From: Campylobacter blaseri
GTDB taxonomy: Bacteria; Campylobacterota; Campylobacteria; Campylobacterales; Campylobacteraceae
Length of the DNA stretch: 64,000 nt
Direction of reading: 5' to 3'
Assembly: GCF_013201895.1 (NCBI RefSeq)
Contig: NZ_CP053841.1
Location: 310,001 to 374,000 of the forward strand
Shown here: positions 22,112 through 30,450 of the stretch, piece after piece
Layout: each line of letters begins with the position of its first letter
How positions within the stretch are numbered: the stretch's first letter is position 1
Position numbers and translations under genes: made by a program
The notes under the pieces: model-generated
What the model saw: the letters and a program-made list of their open reading frames with translations, nothing else
Told to the model about the DNA's origin: nothing
The model's database searches: none

Positions 22112-22908
22112 TTAATCCTTTTTTAAAATATTTATTAATTTTTCATCATTCATTAATTTTGCAAAAGCTAAAAGCCTATTTAACATATCATCTATTTTTT
22201 CATTTTTATCTTTTAAATATTTTAAAGATAAATCCAAAAAATAAAGCTCATTGTCATATATATATCCATATATTCTTTTGATTTAAAAAACTCAAGATGT
22301 TCATTGGTAGCTCTACCATTTTTAAGGCTAAAATATTTAGTTTTAGTATAAAATGGTTTTAAAATTTCATAAGTTATATTTACTAAAAGAGTATCATTTA
22401 CAATGGCACCATTTTCCAAATAAAGTTTAAAAAGTTGCTTCTATTTGTTGTCATGTGCCTGCGTTAAAAGCGTTACTTTAAAATTATTATAATCTAAATT
22501 TATATCTATTTTATCTTTATACTTATTAAAAAAATCCATTAAATAGTTTTCATCCATAATCTCGGTTGCACGCTGAAAAGGAGTAAGAGAAGTATCATCA
22601 ATTTCATAATTCAAATCAGCACCATTTTGCACTAAAAATTCAAAAAATGGTTTTGTTTTATCGCCATTTGACTTAATATAAAAAACTAATGCGCAATCTA
22701 GCGGTCTTAAATTTCCTACATCCCTACAATTTATTAAATTTGGAAATTTGTTTAAAATCTTAACAAATTCATCAAAATTCCCATTGTAAATTGTATCAGT
22801 TAAATCATTTATTTTTTTATTTCCAACACACTCTTTTTGTGAATTTTTTTCTAAATTTGCAAAAGAAAAACCAAAAACTAAAAATAGAGCTAAAACTATC
22901 TTTTCCAT
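22112..22908 (-). pseudogene. Exported ankyrin-like protein, broken by nonsense codon and frameshift
   Basis: The frame starts at 22908 with a signal peptide (MEKIVLALFLVFGFSFA) and ankyrin-like text (LVQNGADLNYEIDDTSLTPFQRA), then meets TAG at 22441-22443. The same frame continues sensibly after it as KQLFKLYLENGAIVND..., matching NNFELFKLYLESGFKI in the gene at 25377-26219. It stops again at 22222 after a T-rich run, while the shifted frame carries on as YLKDKNEKIDDMLNRLLAFAKLMNDEKLINILKKD to a TAA at 22112. The restored protein of about 265 residues matches the 280-293 residue relatives next to it, so this is an inactivated third copy. Confidence 0.75.
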
Positions 22909-22949
22909 GCATTACTCTCTCGTAGTATTTTATTTCATTTTTTATCATT

Positions 22950-23831
22950 TTATTTAATATAATCAGCCACAAAAACTTGTAATAAATACACATTGTCTTT
23001 ATCTTTCACAGCTTTCATAAACTCATACACTTTAGCATAAGCACTCATTTTATCTTTATCAAAATAAATTTTTTTTGACTTCAGAAATTTAATAAACTCT
23101 AAAATATATTGATGTGATAAGGCTTTTTTATCTTGAAAATCTTTGTCTTTATGAATTTTTAGTAAGAAGTTTTTATCTATTTCTTTGCCATAAAAGAAAT
23201 CTAAAATCTTTGGATATTTAAAATATGGCTGAGTCATTATATAAAACAAAGTATCCTCAAAAACAAGCCCCATATCAAGATATGCACGAAACATTTCTAA
23301 ATTATCGCTCAGATAGGAAGCTTCCACGACATTTATAGGCATATTTGACAAATTTATAGTTGCTAATTTTTTGTGATTTTTAGCCTTTTTAAGCATTTTT
23401 TTAGAAAAATCTATCTTTTCTTTATTTGATAAAGAGGTATTTGGAAGTAAGGCACTAAAGGGTGTATAAATTTCATCAGGTTTTATCAAATACTCAACTT
23501 CTATATCATAATCTAGTAAAACATCCAAAACTTTGGTTTGACAAAGATGAAAATCTATGCTATTTAAAGTTTTATAAAACTCTTTTGGAATCAGCCTAGA
23601 ATCTTTTTTATCTGGCTTTAGTTTATGTAAAGTAAGGGTGTATTCTAAAACTCTAAATCCTAGATAATCCCCATTTATCAAGCTTTCATTAGAATCAAGA
23701 ATTTCTTTTATTTCGCTGAAATCTCTAGTATAGCAAGACATACTTATAGCATCTAGTAAATTTTCAAAACTATATTCCTTAGCATAAGTTAAATTTAAAA
23801 GCAGAAACATAGCTAAAACTATCTTTTTCAA
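22950..23831 (-). CDS. Exported ankyrin-like protein, intact copy 1
   Basis: Protein of 293 residues with a clear signal peptide (MKKIVLAMFLLLNLTYA) and helical-repeat text without strict ankyrin consensus (EIKEILDSNESLI; VLDVLLDYDIEVEYLI; EMFRAYLDMGLVFED). It resembles its broken neighbour at 22112-22908 and the gene at 25377-26219, so the three form a local paralogous family, probably periplasmic. No enzymatic motif is visible. I cannot name it more precisely than ankyrin-like. Confidence 0.65.
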   Translation of the reverse strand: MKKIVLAMFLLLNLTYAKEYSFENLLDAISMSCYTRDFSEIKEILDSNESLINGDYLGFRVLEYTLTLHKLKPDKKDSRLIPKEFYKTLNSIDFHLCQTKVLDVLLDYDIEVEYLIKPDEIYTPFSALLPNTSLSNKEKIDFSKKMLKKAKNHKKLATINLSNMPINVVEASYLSDNLEMFRAYLDMGLVFEDTLFYIMTQPYFKYPKILDFFYGKEIDKNFLLKIHKDKDFQDKKALSHQYILEFIKFLKSKKIYFDKDKMSAYAKVYEFMKAVKDKDNVYLLQVFVADYIK

Positions 23832-23914
23832 ATATTCCCCTATAGTGTTTTATTTAATTTTTATTAAATTTGCAAATATGAATAATGCAAATATTAAAGT
23901 TAAAATTTGTTTTA

Positions 23915-24944
23915 TTACTTATCCTTTTTAACTGAAATAATTTTGTTTTTTAATACTAAATATGTTCCAAACATAAAAGGGATTGCAATATATAAAAAAC
24001 CTGAAAAACATAAAATATAATAAATATAGAGTTTAAAAAAGCTATCTTCTTGTGTTAGATAAACTCCTATAAAGAAAAAGTCATAAAACATCCAGCAAAA
24101 ACCAAGCCAAGTAATAGGAAGCCCAAATATAATTATAGGCCATTCGCCCCTTATTGCTACTCTATCATAAAACTTTTTATCTTGCAATTCGTAAATGTTA
24201 AAAAGTCCATATTCATGTAAATTTTTTATTAAACTTTGTTTGATTATTATTAAAAAATATACTAGCATACATAAAAATGATGATATAAAAAATGCCTTTT
24301 GTAATGAAATATATTGATATGAAAATTCTACTGCCGGTATAAAGCTCATTAAATTTACAAATTTATAAGATAAGGCTGATTTACCAACAAAGCTATTTGA
24401 TAAAATCAAGATAAAAATACCAGCCAAAATAATATATAAATACATTAGATTAATCTCAAGTTTAGTAATATTTTTACTAAACTTATTTTTTATAAAAAGT
24501 TGAAAATTAGATAAATGCTCTGATGGCTTTGGATATATGATTTCTTTAACGTCCAACTTTTTTATCCTTTTTTTATTAGTTTTTACAAATTTTCTTGTTT
24601 TAACAATTACAAAAAACAGTAATAAATAAACAAAAAGTGTTATAAAACTAGATACTAAAGCAACAGCAGAAACCATTAGACCTATTTTATCTAAAATAGC
24701 TGAGCTTATAAGAAAGAAAAAAGCAAATAAAACTGCAAAAAAATGAAAATGGGAGTAAAATAAAAAGCCTAAGAGCAACTGTCAAAACCTTATAAAAAGT
24801 AGTTATTTCATACTCAGCACCACAATTTTTACAAATGAAATTTTTATTTTTATTTAAGAAAAAATCATCTATATCAAAGGCTTCTTTAAAAAAGTCCTTT
24901 TTGCTAATATCATTTTGACACTCTACGCACTTAAAATTTTTCAC
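23915..24944 (-). pseudogene. Zinc-ribbon multi-spanning membrane protein split by a homopolymer frameshift
   Basis: The first frame (24944-24687) begins MKNFKCVECQNDISKK and contains two Cys pairs, CVEC and CKNC, a zinc ribbon, then a hydrophobic helix. The second frame (to 23915) supplies about six more helices but has no good start: only TTG at 24778 without a ribosome site, and a TGA just upstream. Removing one T from the T7 run (A7 on + at 24737-24743) joins them into one 343-residue protein without a break in hydrophobic sequence. Either the gene is dead, or the run is a phase-variable switch, or there is an assembly error. Function unknown. Confidence 0.7.
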
Positions 24945-24996
24945 AAAACTCCTTTTTACTTTTTAAAAATTATCATACCATCTGATATTTTTGAAT

Positions 24997-25377
24997 TTAT
25001 TTTGTAGCATTGCTTTCCAAAGATTTTTCATCAAAATTACAACTATCTTTATAGCCATATTCACAAGCTTTATTAAAGTATTCTTTTGCTTTTTGTAAGT
25101 CTTGTTTTACACCTTTCCCTTCCATATACAAATCACCTAAATTAAAGCAAGATAATGCATTATTGCTATTGCAAGCTTTTTTATAAGAAGTGGCTGCTTT
25201 TATATAATCTTGCTTTGTATAGTATAAATTACCAAGATTATCACAACCAATTAAAGAACCATTATCACAAGCTTTTTTAAGCAATTCAAATGCTTTTTTA
25301 TCATCTTGTTTTACACCATAGCCATATTTATATAAAGCTGCTAAATTATTACAACTATCTCCATATTTATCTTTCAT
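24997..25377 (-). CDS. Sel1-like repeat protein (no signal peptide)
   Basis: Protein of 126 residues with three Sel1-type repeats, each with paired Cys about 8 residues apart and motif AxxYxxGxGVKQD..KA.E...KAC..G (CNNLAALYKYGYGVKQDD, CDNLGNLY, CFNLGDLYMEGKGVKQDL). Campylobacter and Helicobacter Hcp-type relatives are normally exported and disulfide-bonded, but no signal sequence is present here. The start ATG shares one base with the upstream stop (TAATG) and has GGAGG before it, so it is co-translated with the ankyrin-like gene; it may be a shortened descendant of a longer exported Sel1 protein. Confidence 0.75.
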   Translation of the reverse strand: MKDKYGDSCNNLAALYKYGYGVKQDDKKAFELLKKACDNGSLIGCDNLGNLYYTKQDYIKAATSYKKACNSNNALSCFNLGDLYMEGKGVKQDLQKAKEYFNKACEYGYKDSCNFDEKSLESNATK

Positions 25378-26219
25378 TACTTACCTCCATCAAGTAATTG
25401 TTTTATTTCATCATCTTGTGTAACATCAAAAAGTATATATAAAAAACCAATGTTAAATTTTCTAAATTCCGATATTTTTTTATACTTTAATATCTCTTTT
25501 ATCCATTTTAATTTCTCTTTTTTATATGTTTGATATTCGCTTGATTGTAAAAACTTTTTAGTTTCACTAGGAATAAAATGTACATCTAGTTTATATCCTT
25601 TATCTTCTTGGATAAACTTTAACATATCATGACTTATATCATTTATGGTGCTATCTTCATTTGAAATTTTAAATCCACTTTCAAGATAAAGCTTAAATAA
25701 TTCAAAATTATTTTGTAAATAAATAATAAATAAAACTGAGAATGCATATTTTTCTTTAAAGGTTTCATCTATTTCATTTGGCAAATCACTATGGATAGAA
25801 AAAAGCATTTTTGAAATTTCTACTCCTGCTGTGTCTCCAAAATGAGTTTTAATAGGTACAAACATTGCTATTCCATAATATACATCAAGCTCTTTTTCAT
25901 AAGATAAAATAAGCTTAAGTATTTCATTTGTTGCATTCTCAGAGTTTACCACTTCTAAATGTACTAATTTCATATTTTCATTATTTTTTAAATCCATTAA
26001 TTGTGGATTTTTATCAAGTATATTTTTTACCTTTTTATAATCATTTGAATTTATAGCTTTACTTAGCTCGTTAAATTGCTTAGTTAAATTTATATCTTGA
26101 TTTAAGTTTTTGTTTATACCAGAAATTTGCTCATTATTTAAGCTTTTATTTACATCATTTGCAAAAGTAAAATTTGCAAATATAAAAAATGTAAAAATTA
26201 AAGTTAAAATTTGTTTCAT
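25377..26219 (-). CDS. Exported ankyrin-like protein, intact copy 2
   Basis: Protein of 280 residues with signal peptide MKQILTLIFTFFIFANFTFA, then a polar stretch and helical-repeat text (NDYKKVKNILDKNPQLMDLKN; NFELFKLYLESGFKISNED). It is the relative that allows the broken copy at 22112-22908 to be recognised. It starts behind GGAGATAAAAC and ends overlapping the Sel1-repeat gene, so both are one operon. Expected location is the periplasm; no catalytic residues seen. Confidence 0.65.
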   Translation of the reverse strand: MKQILTLIFTFFIFANFTFANDVNKSLNNEQISGINKNLNQDINLTKQFNELSKAINSNDYKKVKNILDKNPQLMDLKNNENMKLVHLEVVNSENATNEILKLILSYEKELDVYYGIAMFVPIKTHFGDTAGVEISKMLFSIHSDLPNEIDETFKEKYAFSVLFIIYLQNNFELFKLYLESGFKISNEDSTINDISHDMLKFIQEDKGYKLDVHFIPSETKKFLQSSEYQTYKKEKLKWIKEILKYKKISEFRKFNIGFLYILFDVTQDDEIKQLLDGGK

Positions 26220-26524
26220 TGTTTTATCTCCTAGTAAAATACAAATTTAGCACATTATATTTTAGTGATTATTTTACATAAGTATATTTTAAATTTTTAT
26301 AAATTAATTGTATTGTTTTGAGATTGGTTATTAATTATAAATTTAGTTTTAAATAAAAAAAGTATAAAAATATATTCTTAAAATCTCTTATAAATAATAA
26401 ATTTATGCTAGTTGATTTATAGCTAAAACTATATAAAAATATGATTTATTTAATTGTTTTATCAAGTAGTTTTAGTTTAGAATTCCTTGATGTTTTATTT
26501 AAATTTACTACAACACCAAACTAA

Positions 26525-26599
26525 TTAAAATTTAGTATTTTCTATATTTTTACAAATGTTTTGATTTAATACTTTTATTTCTTCAACTATCTTTTCCAT
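26525..26599 (-). CDS. Possible 24-aa small ORF or gene fragment
   Basis: ATG at 26599 is preceded by AAAAGGATATATT and encodes MEKIVEEIKVLNQNICKNIE... to a TAA at 26525. A further open stretch in another frame follows (FGVVVNLNKTSRNSKLK...). It may be the start of a decayed gene rather than a working small protein. Confidence 0.3.
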   Translation of the reverse strand: MEKIVEEIKVLNQNICKNIENTKF

Positions 26600-26681
26600 A
26601 ATATATCCTTTTATATTAGAATGAAATTAAGCCTAATTAAGACTTAGTATTTTAGTGTGTTGTTTGTTATAGCCAAACTAT

Positions 26682-26960
26682 CTAACTCTCCCATCCATTC
26701 ATAACAATTTGCATCATATCTTGGTTGTTTTTTATATCACTATGAGTTATATTTGTTAAGCCATTATTATCTGCATAAGAGTTTAGCTGCCTTAACCTCA
26801 TTGATTTTAAATTATTATACTAGAATGGCTAATATATCTATTTTTGATATTTGTGCAGTTATGCTTTATCTAGCTCGTTGGAATCTACTAGCGATGGTGG
26901 TTTTAAGACAGAAATTATTTATATTTTTATATCCATTTAGTGGAAGTGAAAATATATTAT
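26682..26960 (-). pseudogene. Remnant of the C-terminus of a large repeat/adhesin-type protein
   Basis: Minus-strand reading gives FSLPLNGYKNIN, SNELDKA, TAQISKIDILAILV and SYADNNGLTNITHSDIKNNQ in different frames, ending ...MMQIVMNGWES and a TAG at 26682. Several stops and frame changes separate the pieces. The text resembles C-terminal segments of large calcium-binding repeat or adhesin-type proteins; this is recall, not a search. The gene is clearly dead. Confidence 0.5.
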
Positions 26961-27278
26961 AAAAAGAAATCCATAAGATTATAAATAATCTAAAAGACTA
27001 TATATTCTCCATTATAATTGCAATAATTTATAGTAAATTTAGATTATTGCAAAATACTGTTTAATAAGTTAGCAATCTAATATATTAATTTCATTAAAAT
27101 TTTTGTAATCAGGTTTATATTTTATATTAGAAATATATTCAATTTTATACTTTTTTGAAATTACATATATATAAATATATAAGTATTATATAAAAAATTA
27201 TATATTTATTTTTTGTTTTAAATTTATTTATTTTAGAAGGAGTATAATTTTTTTCTAAAAAATATTAAAGGAGAGTGG

Positions 27279-27698
27279 ATGCAAGCAATAGAGGCGTTAT
27301 TTGAAAAGATAGATAACAAGGATTTGGCTTTGCTTTTTGTAAGACTTGGTTTAGCCATTACTATTTTGTTTCATGGCTATCATAAACTTACTCATGGTGT
27401 TGGTCATCTTCAAGAAGATCTTATAGCTCTTGGAATTCCTGGTGTTATAGCTTATTTAGCATATCTTGGTGAAATTGTGGCTCCAATTATGCTATTAATT
27501 GGACTTTTTAGTAGAGCAGCTAGTGCATTTATCATTGGAACTTGCATATTCATATTTATGGTAAGATGGGGCAATGGTACATTTATGATTAGCCCTAAAA
27601 CAGGCGGTCTTGTTATAGCAGAAGCATATTTATATCTTTCTAGTGCGCTTTGCATTTTTTTTGCAGGAAGTGGAAAATACGCAATCAAAAAAGATTAG
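27279..27698 (+). CDS. DoxX family membrane protein
   Basis: Protein of 139 residues with four hydrophobic helices and the DoxX pattern FVRLGLAITILFHGYHKL, PGVIAYLAYLGEIVAPIMLLIGL, and a final helix with IFFAGSGKYAIKK. DoxX proteins are inner-membrane proteins loosely linked to redox and thiol stress; the role here is unknown. The start is fixed by AAAGGAGAGTGG. It stands alone, with a perfect terminator after it. Confidence 0.85.
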   Translation: MQAIEALFEKIDNKDLALLFVRLGLAITILFHGYHKLTHGVGHLQEDLIALGIPGVIAYLAYLGEIVAPIMLLIGLFSRAASAFIIGTCIFIFMVRWGNGTFMISPKTGGLVIAEAYLYLSSALCIFFAGSGKYAIKKD

Positions 27699-27704
27699 CT
27701 TATC

Positions 27705-27734
27705 AATACGGGAAATTAATATTCCCGTATTTTT
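27705..27734 (+). terminator. Terminator after doxX
   Basis: AATACGGGA, loop AATTAATAT, TCCCGTATT, then TTT. Nine paired bases with a GC-rich core followed by a T-run, six bases after the stop codon. Confidence 0.93.
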
Positions 27735-27985
27735 CTACATTAAAATTAATTATTTTACTTTAAATTACAAGTATATAAGTGATTTTTATACTATTTTGTT
27801 TTAATTTTTTAACAACAAATAAATATTAAATTTGAAACTATAATTTATAATCAAGAAAAAATATTTTATTAAATATAATGCCTTTAGGATTTAGAGATTT
27901 AGGGATTTAATACAGGCTAGCTTTATTAAAAATGAATTTTTAAATTAAATTTATAACAGTTATTTTATATTCATTATCGATTTGA

Positions 27986-27991
27986 TATAAT
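27986..27991 (+). promoter_or_regulatory. Extended -10 promoter for the symporter operon
   Basis: TGATATAAT (TG-N-TATAAT) 36 bases upstream of the symporter ATG, with AGAGGAGAA as ribosome site. No clear -35 box, which is usual for Campylobacter sigma-70 promoters. Confidence 0.6.
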
Positions 27992-28026
27992 GATTTTAAT
28001 AATTTGATAACACTAGAGGAGAAATT

Positions 28027-29220
28027 ATGAGTAGAATTTTAACAAGTTTGCCATTTAAGCTAATATTGGCAATAACTTTGGGTATATTTTTAGGGCAGGC
28101 TGTTGATGAGCCCGTGATGAAAGTGGCTATCACATTAAAGTATATCTTAGGACAAATTATTATATTTTGTGTTCCACTTATCATTATAGGTTTTATAGCA
28201 CCATCTATTACCAAACTTGGTAAAAATGCTTCAAAAGTTTTATTTATAGCCGTTAGTATAGCTTATGTATCATCTGTTGGAGCAGCTGTATTGTCAATGA
28301 CTGCAGGTTATATAATAATTCCAATGCTTTCAATAGTAACAAATCCAGCAGGTTTACAAGAACTACCTGATTTGGTATTTAAGCTAAGTATACCGCAGAT
28401 TATGCCTGTTATGAGTGCACTTTTTTTATCTATATTAGTTGGGCTTTCAGCTGCTTGGACAAAAGCTGAAGCTATGACTAAACTTCTTGATGAATTTCAA
28501 GCAATGGTTTTAAAAATAGTTGTTAAAGTTATCATACCACTATTACCATTTTTTATAGGTCTTACATTTATGGTTCTTTCATATGAGGGAAGCATAACAA
28601 CACAATTTTTTGTCTTTTTAAAGATAATTGCAATAGTTCTAATAGGGCATTTTATATGGCTTTTTGTATTGTATAGCATGGCAGGAGTTTATTCAGGTAA
28701 AAATCCTATAGAGGTTATAAAACATTATCTTCCAGCTTACTTAACTGCAGTTGGAACAATGTCATCAGCTGCAACTTTAGCAGTTGCACTTGATTCTGCA
28801 AACAAATCATCAGTTTTAAGAAAAGATATGGTAAGTTTTGGAATTCCACTTTTTGCTAATATACATTTGTGCGGTTCGGTTTTAACAGAGGTGTTTTTTG
28901 TAATGGCAGTATCTCAAATTTTATATGGTGCTATTCCACCGCTTTCAATGATGATTATTTTTTGTTTTTTACTTGCTGTGTTTGCCATAGGTGCTCCAGG
29001 AGTTCCAGGAGGTACTGTTATGGCTTCGCTTGGATTAATATCAGGATTTTTAGGTTTTGATGAGACAGGGGTTGCTTTAATGCTTACAATTTTTGCACTT
29101 CAAGATAGCTTTGGAACTGCTTGTAACATTACAGGAGATGGTGCTTTGACGCTTGCTATGACAGGATATGCAGATAAGCATGATATTAAAGACAAAATAG
29201 ATATTATAGAAATGGGTTAA
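28027..29220 (+). CDS. Dicarboxylate/amino acid:cation symporter (DAACS)
   Basis: Glutamate-transporter-fold inner-membrane protein of 397 residues with eight helices and two re-entrant loops. The family signatures are the Ser-rich GTMSSAATLAVALD near residue 243 (HP1) and GAPGVPGGTVMASLG near residue 320 (HP2), plus the helix-8 segment DSFGTACNITGDGA, where the Asp and Asn contact substrate. Substrate could be a dicarboxylate, serine/threonine or cystine. Three bases separate it from a PLP-dependent C-S lyase type gene, which favours an amino acid. Confidence 0.9.
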   Translation: MSRILTSLPFKLILAITLGIFLGQAVDEPVMKVAITLKYILGQIIIFCVPLIIIGFIAPSITKLGKNASKVLFIAVSIAYVSSVGAAVLSMTAGYIIIPMLSIVTNPAGLQELPDLVFKLSIPQIMPVMSALFLSILVGLSAAWTKAEAMTKLLDEFQAMVLKIVVKVIIPLLPFFIGLTFMVLSYEGSITTQFFVFLKIIAIVLIGHFIWLFVLYSMAGVYSGKNPIEVIKHYLPAYLTAVGTMSSAATLAVALDSANKSSVLRKDMVSFGIPLFANIHLCGSVLTEVFFVMAVSQILYGAIPPLSMMIIFCFLLAVFAIGAPGVPGGTVMASLGLISGFLGFDETGVALMLTIFALQDSFGTACNITGDGALTLAMTGYADKHDIKDKIDIIEMG

Positions 29221-29223
29221 GAG

Positions 29224-30408
29224 ATGAAATATGATTTTAAAAATTATATAGATAAAACGAATACAGGTTCTTTCAAGTGGAATTTAATGAGGCTCAAAGG
29301 TAAAAATATAGAAAAAGGGATAATTCCCTTTTCTGTTGCTGATATGGAGTTTAAAATAGCCCCTCAAATAATAAAAAGTTTAAAAGATACCCTAGATAAG
29401 CCACATCTAGGGTATACAAAACCTGATGAAAAATATTTTAAATCAATTATAAAATGGTTTAAAAAAAGACATGAATTTCAAATAAAAAAAGAGTGGATAC
29501 TTATAAGCCCAGGTATTGTTATAGCACTTTTTTCAGCAGTTAGAGCTTACACTAAAAAAGGAGATGGTGTTATTATTATGACTCCTGTATATCCACCTTT
29601 TTATAATTCTATTTCTATGAATGAAAGAAAAATAATTGAAAACAAATTAATTTTTAAAAATAATAGATATGAAATTGATTTTAAGGATTTAGAAGAAAAA
29701 GCAAAGGATAAAAATAATAAAATGCTCATTCTTTGTAGTCCGCATAACCCAGTAGGAAGAGTTTGGAGCAAAGAAGAATTAATAAAGATAGGCAAAATTT
29801 GTTTGCAAAATGGTATTGTTGTAGTTAGTGATGAAATTCATTGTGATTTGATTATGAAAGACTACAAGCATACTGTATTTAGTAGTATTTCAAAAGAATT
29901 TGCTGATATTTCGGTAACATGCACAGCTCCAAGCAAAAGTTTTAATATAGCAGGGCTTCAAGCTTCAAATTTAATTATTAAAAATAAAAAATTAAGAGAA
30001 AAATTTAGTAATGAATTAAAAAAACAAGGCTTAACAGGATTAAATTCATTTGCCTACATAGCAACAAAAACAGCATATAATAAGTGTGAAGATTGGCTTA
30101 ATGATGCTATAGAAATCATAGGAAAAAATGAAAAAAAAGTGCATAGATTTTTTAAAAAATATATACCACAAATTAGTGCTTGCAAGCTTGAAGGGACATA
30201 TCTTATGTGGATAAATTTAAGAAATTTAAATTTATCAGAAGAAGAGATCGAAAATATCTTAATAAACAAAGCTCAAATTTTTGCAAACAAAGGATTAATG
30301 TTTGGAAAAAATGGAGAAGGTTTTATTAGATTAAACATAGCTTGCCCTACAAGAGATTTAAAAAAAGCACTAAGACGCTTAAAAACAGCATTAGAAAATA
30401 TTATTTAA
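29224..30408 (+). CDS. MalY/PatB-type aminotransferase, probable cystathionine beta-lyase
   Basis: Fold-type I PLP enzyme of 394 residues. The PLP lysine is in TAPSKSFNIAGLQASN near residue 240, the Asn-Pro site is CSPHNPVGRVW near residue 175 and the Asp is in VVSDEIHCDL; N-terminal PFSVADMEFKIAPQI is typical of the MalY/PatB group. This group cleaves C-S bonds of cystathionine or cysteine rather than transaminating. It is coupled to the amino-acid symporter upstream, suggesting uptake and breakdown of a sulfur amino acid. Confidence 0.85.
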   Translation: MKYDFKNYIDKTNTGSFKWNLMRLKGKNIEKGIIPFSVADMEFKIAPQIIKSLKDTLDKPHLGYTKPDEKYFKSIIKWFKKRHEFQIKKEWILISPGIVIALFSAVRAYTKKGDGVIIMTPVYPPFYNSISMNERKIIENKLIFKNNRYEIDFKDLEEKAKDKNNKMLILCSPHNPVGRVWSKEELIKIGKICLQNGIVVVSDEIHCDLIMKDYKHTVFSSISKEFADISVTCTAPSKSFNIAGLQASNLIIKNKKLREKFSNELKKQGLTGLNSFAYIATKTAYNKCEDWLNDAIEIIGKNEKKVHRFFKKYIPQISACKLEGTYLMWINLRNLNLSEEEIENILINKAQIFANKGLMFGKNGEGFIRLNIACPTRDLKKALRRLKTALENII

Positions 30409-30409
30409 A

Positions 30410-30438
30410 TTTACATAGGCAAGATTTGCCTATGTAAA
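30410..30438. terminator. Bidirectional hairpin between aminotransferase and porin genes
   Basis: Perfect 13-bp inverted repeat TTTACATAGGCAA / TTGCCTATGTAAA with loop GAT, lying directly after the aminotransferase stop and 13 bases after the porin stop on the other strand. Confidence 0.85.
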
Positions 30439-30450
30439 AAACTACATTAA

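Larger units (their letters stand above)
26220..27278. other. Gene-poor decayed stretch
   Basis: About 1 kb of very AT-rich DNA without an intact gene. Besides the remnants at 26525-26599 and 26682-26960, a minus-strand coding scrap near 27069-27170 reads KKYKIEYISNIKYKPDYKNF and ends NEINILDC-stop. Nothing else recognisable is seen; it looks like degraded island DNA between tRNA-Ser and the doxX gene. Confidence 0.6.

Noticed and set aside
22045-22281. Plus-strand 78-aa ORF after tRNA-Ser
   Set aside because: It is the shadow of the decayed minus-strand ankyrin-like gene and its protein is low-complexity.
26753-26962. Plus-strand 69-aa ORF
   Set aside because: Lies opposite the scrambled minus-strand adhesin-like remnant, which has the more protein-like text; no ribosome site.
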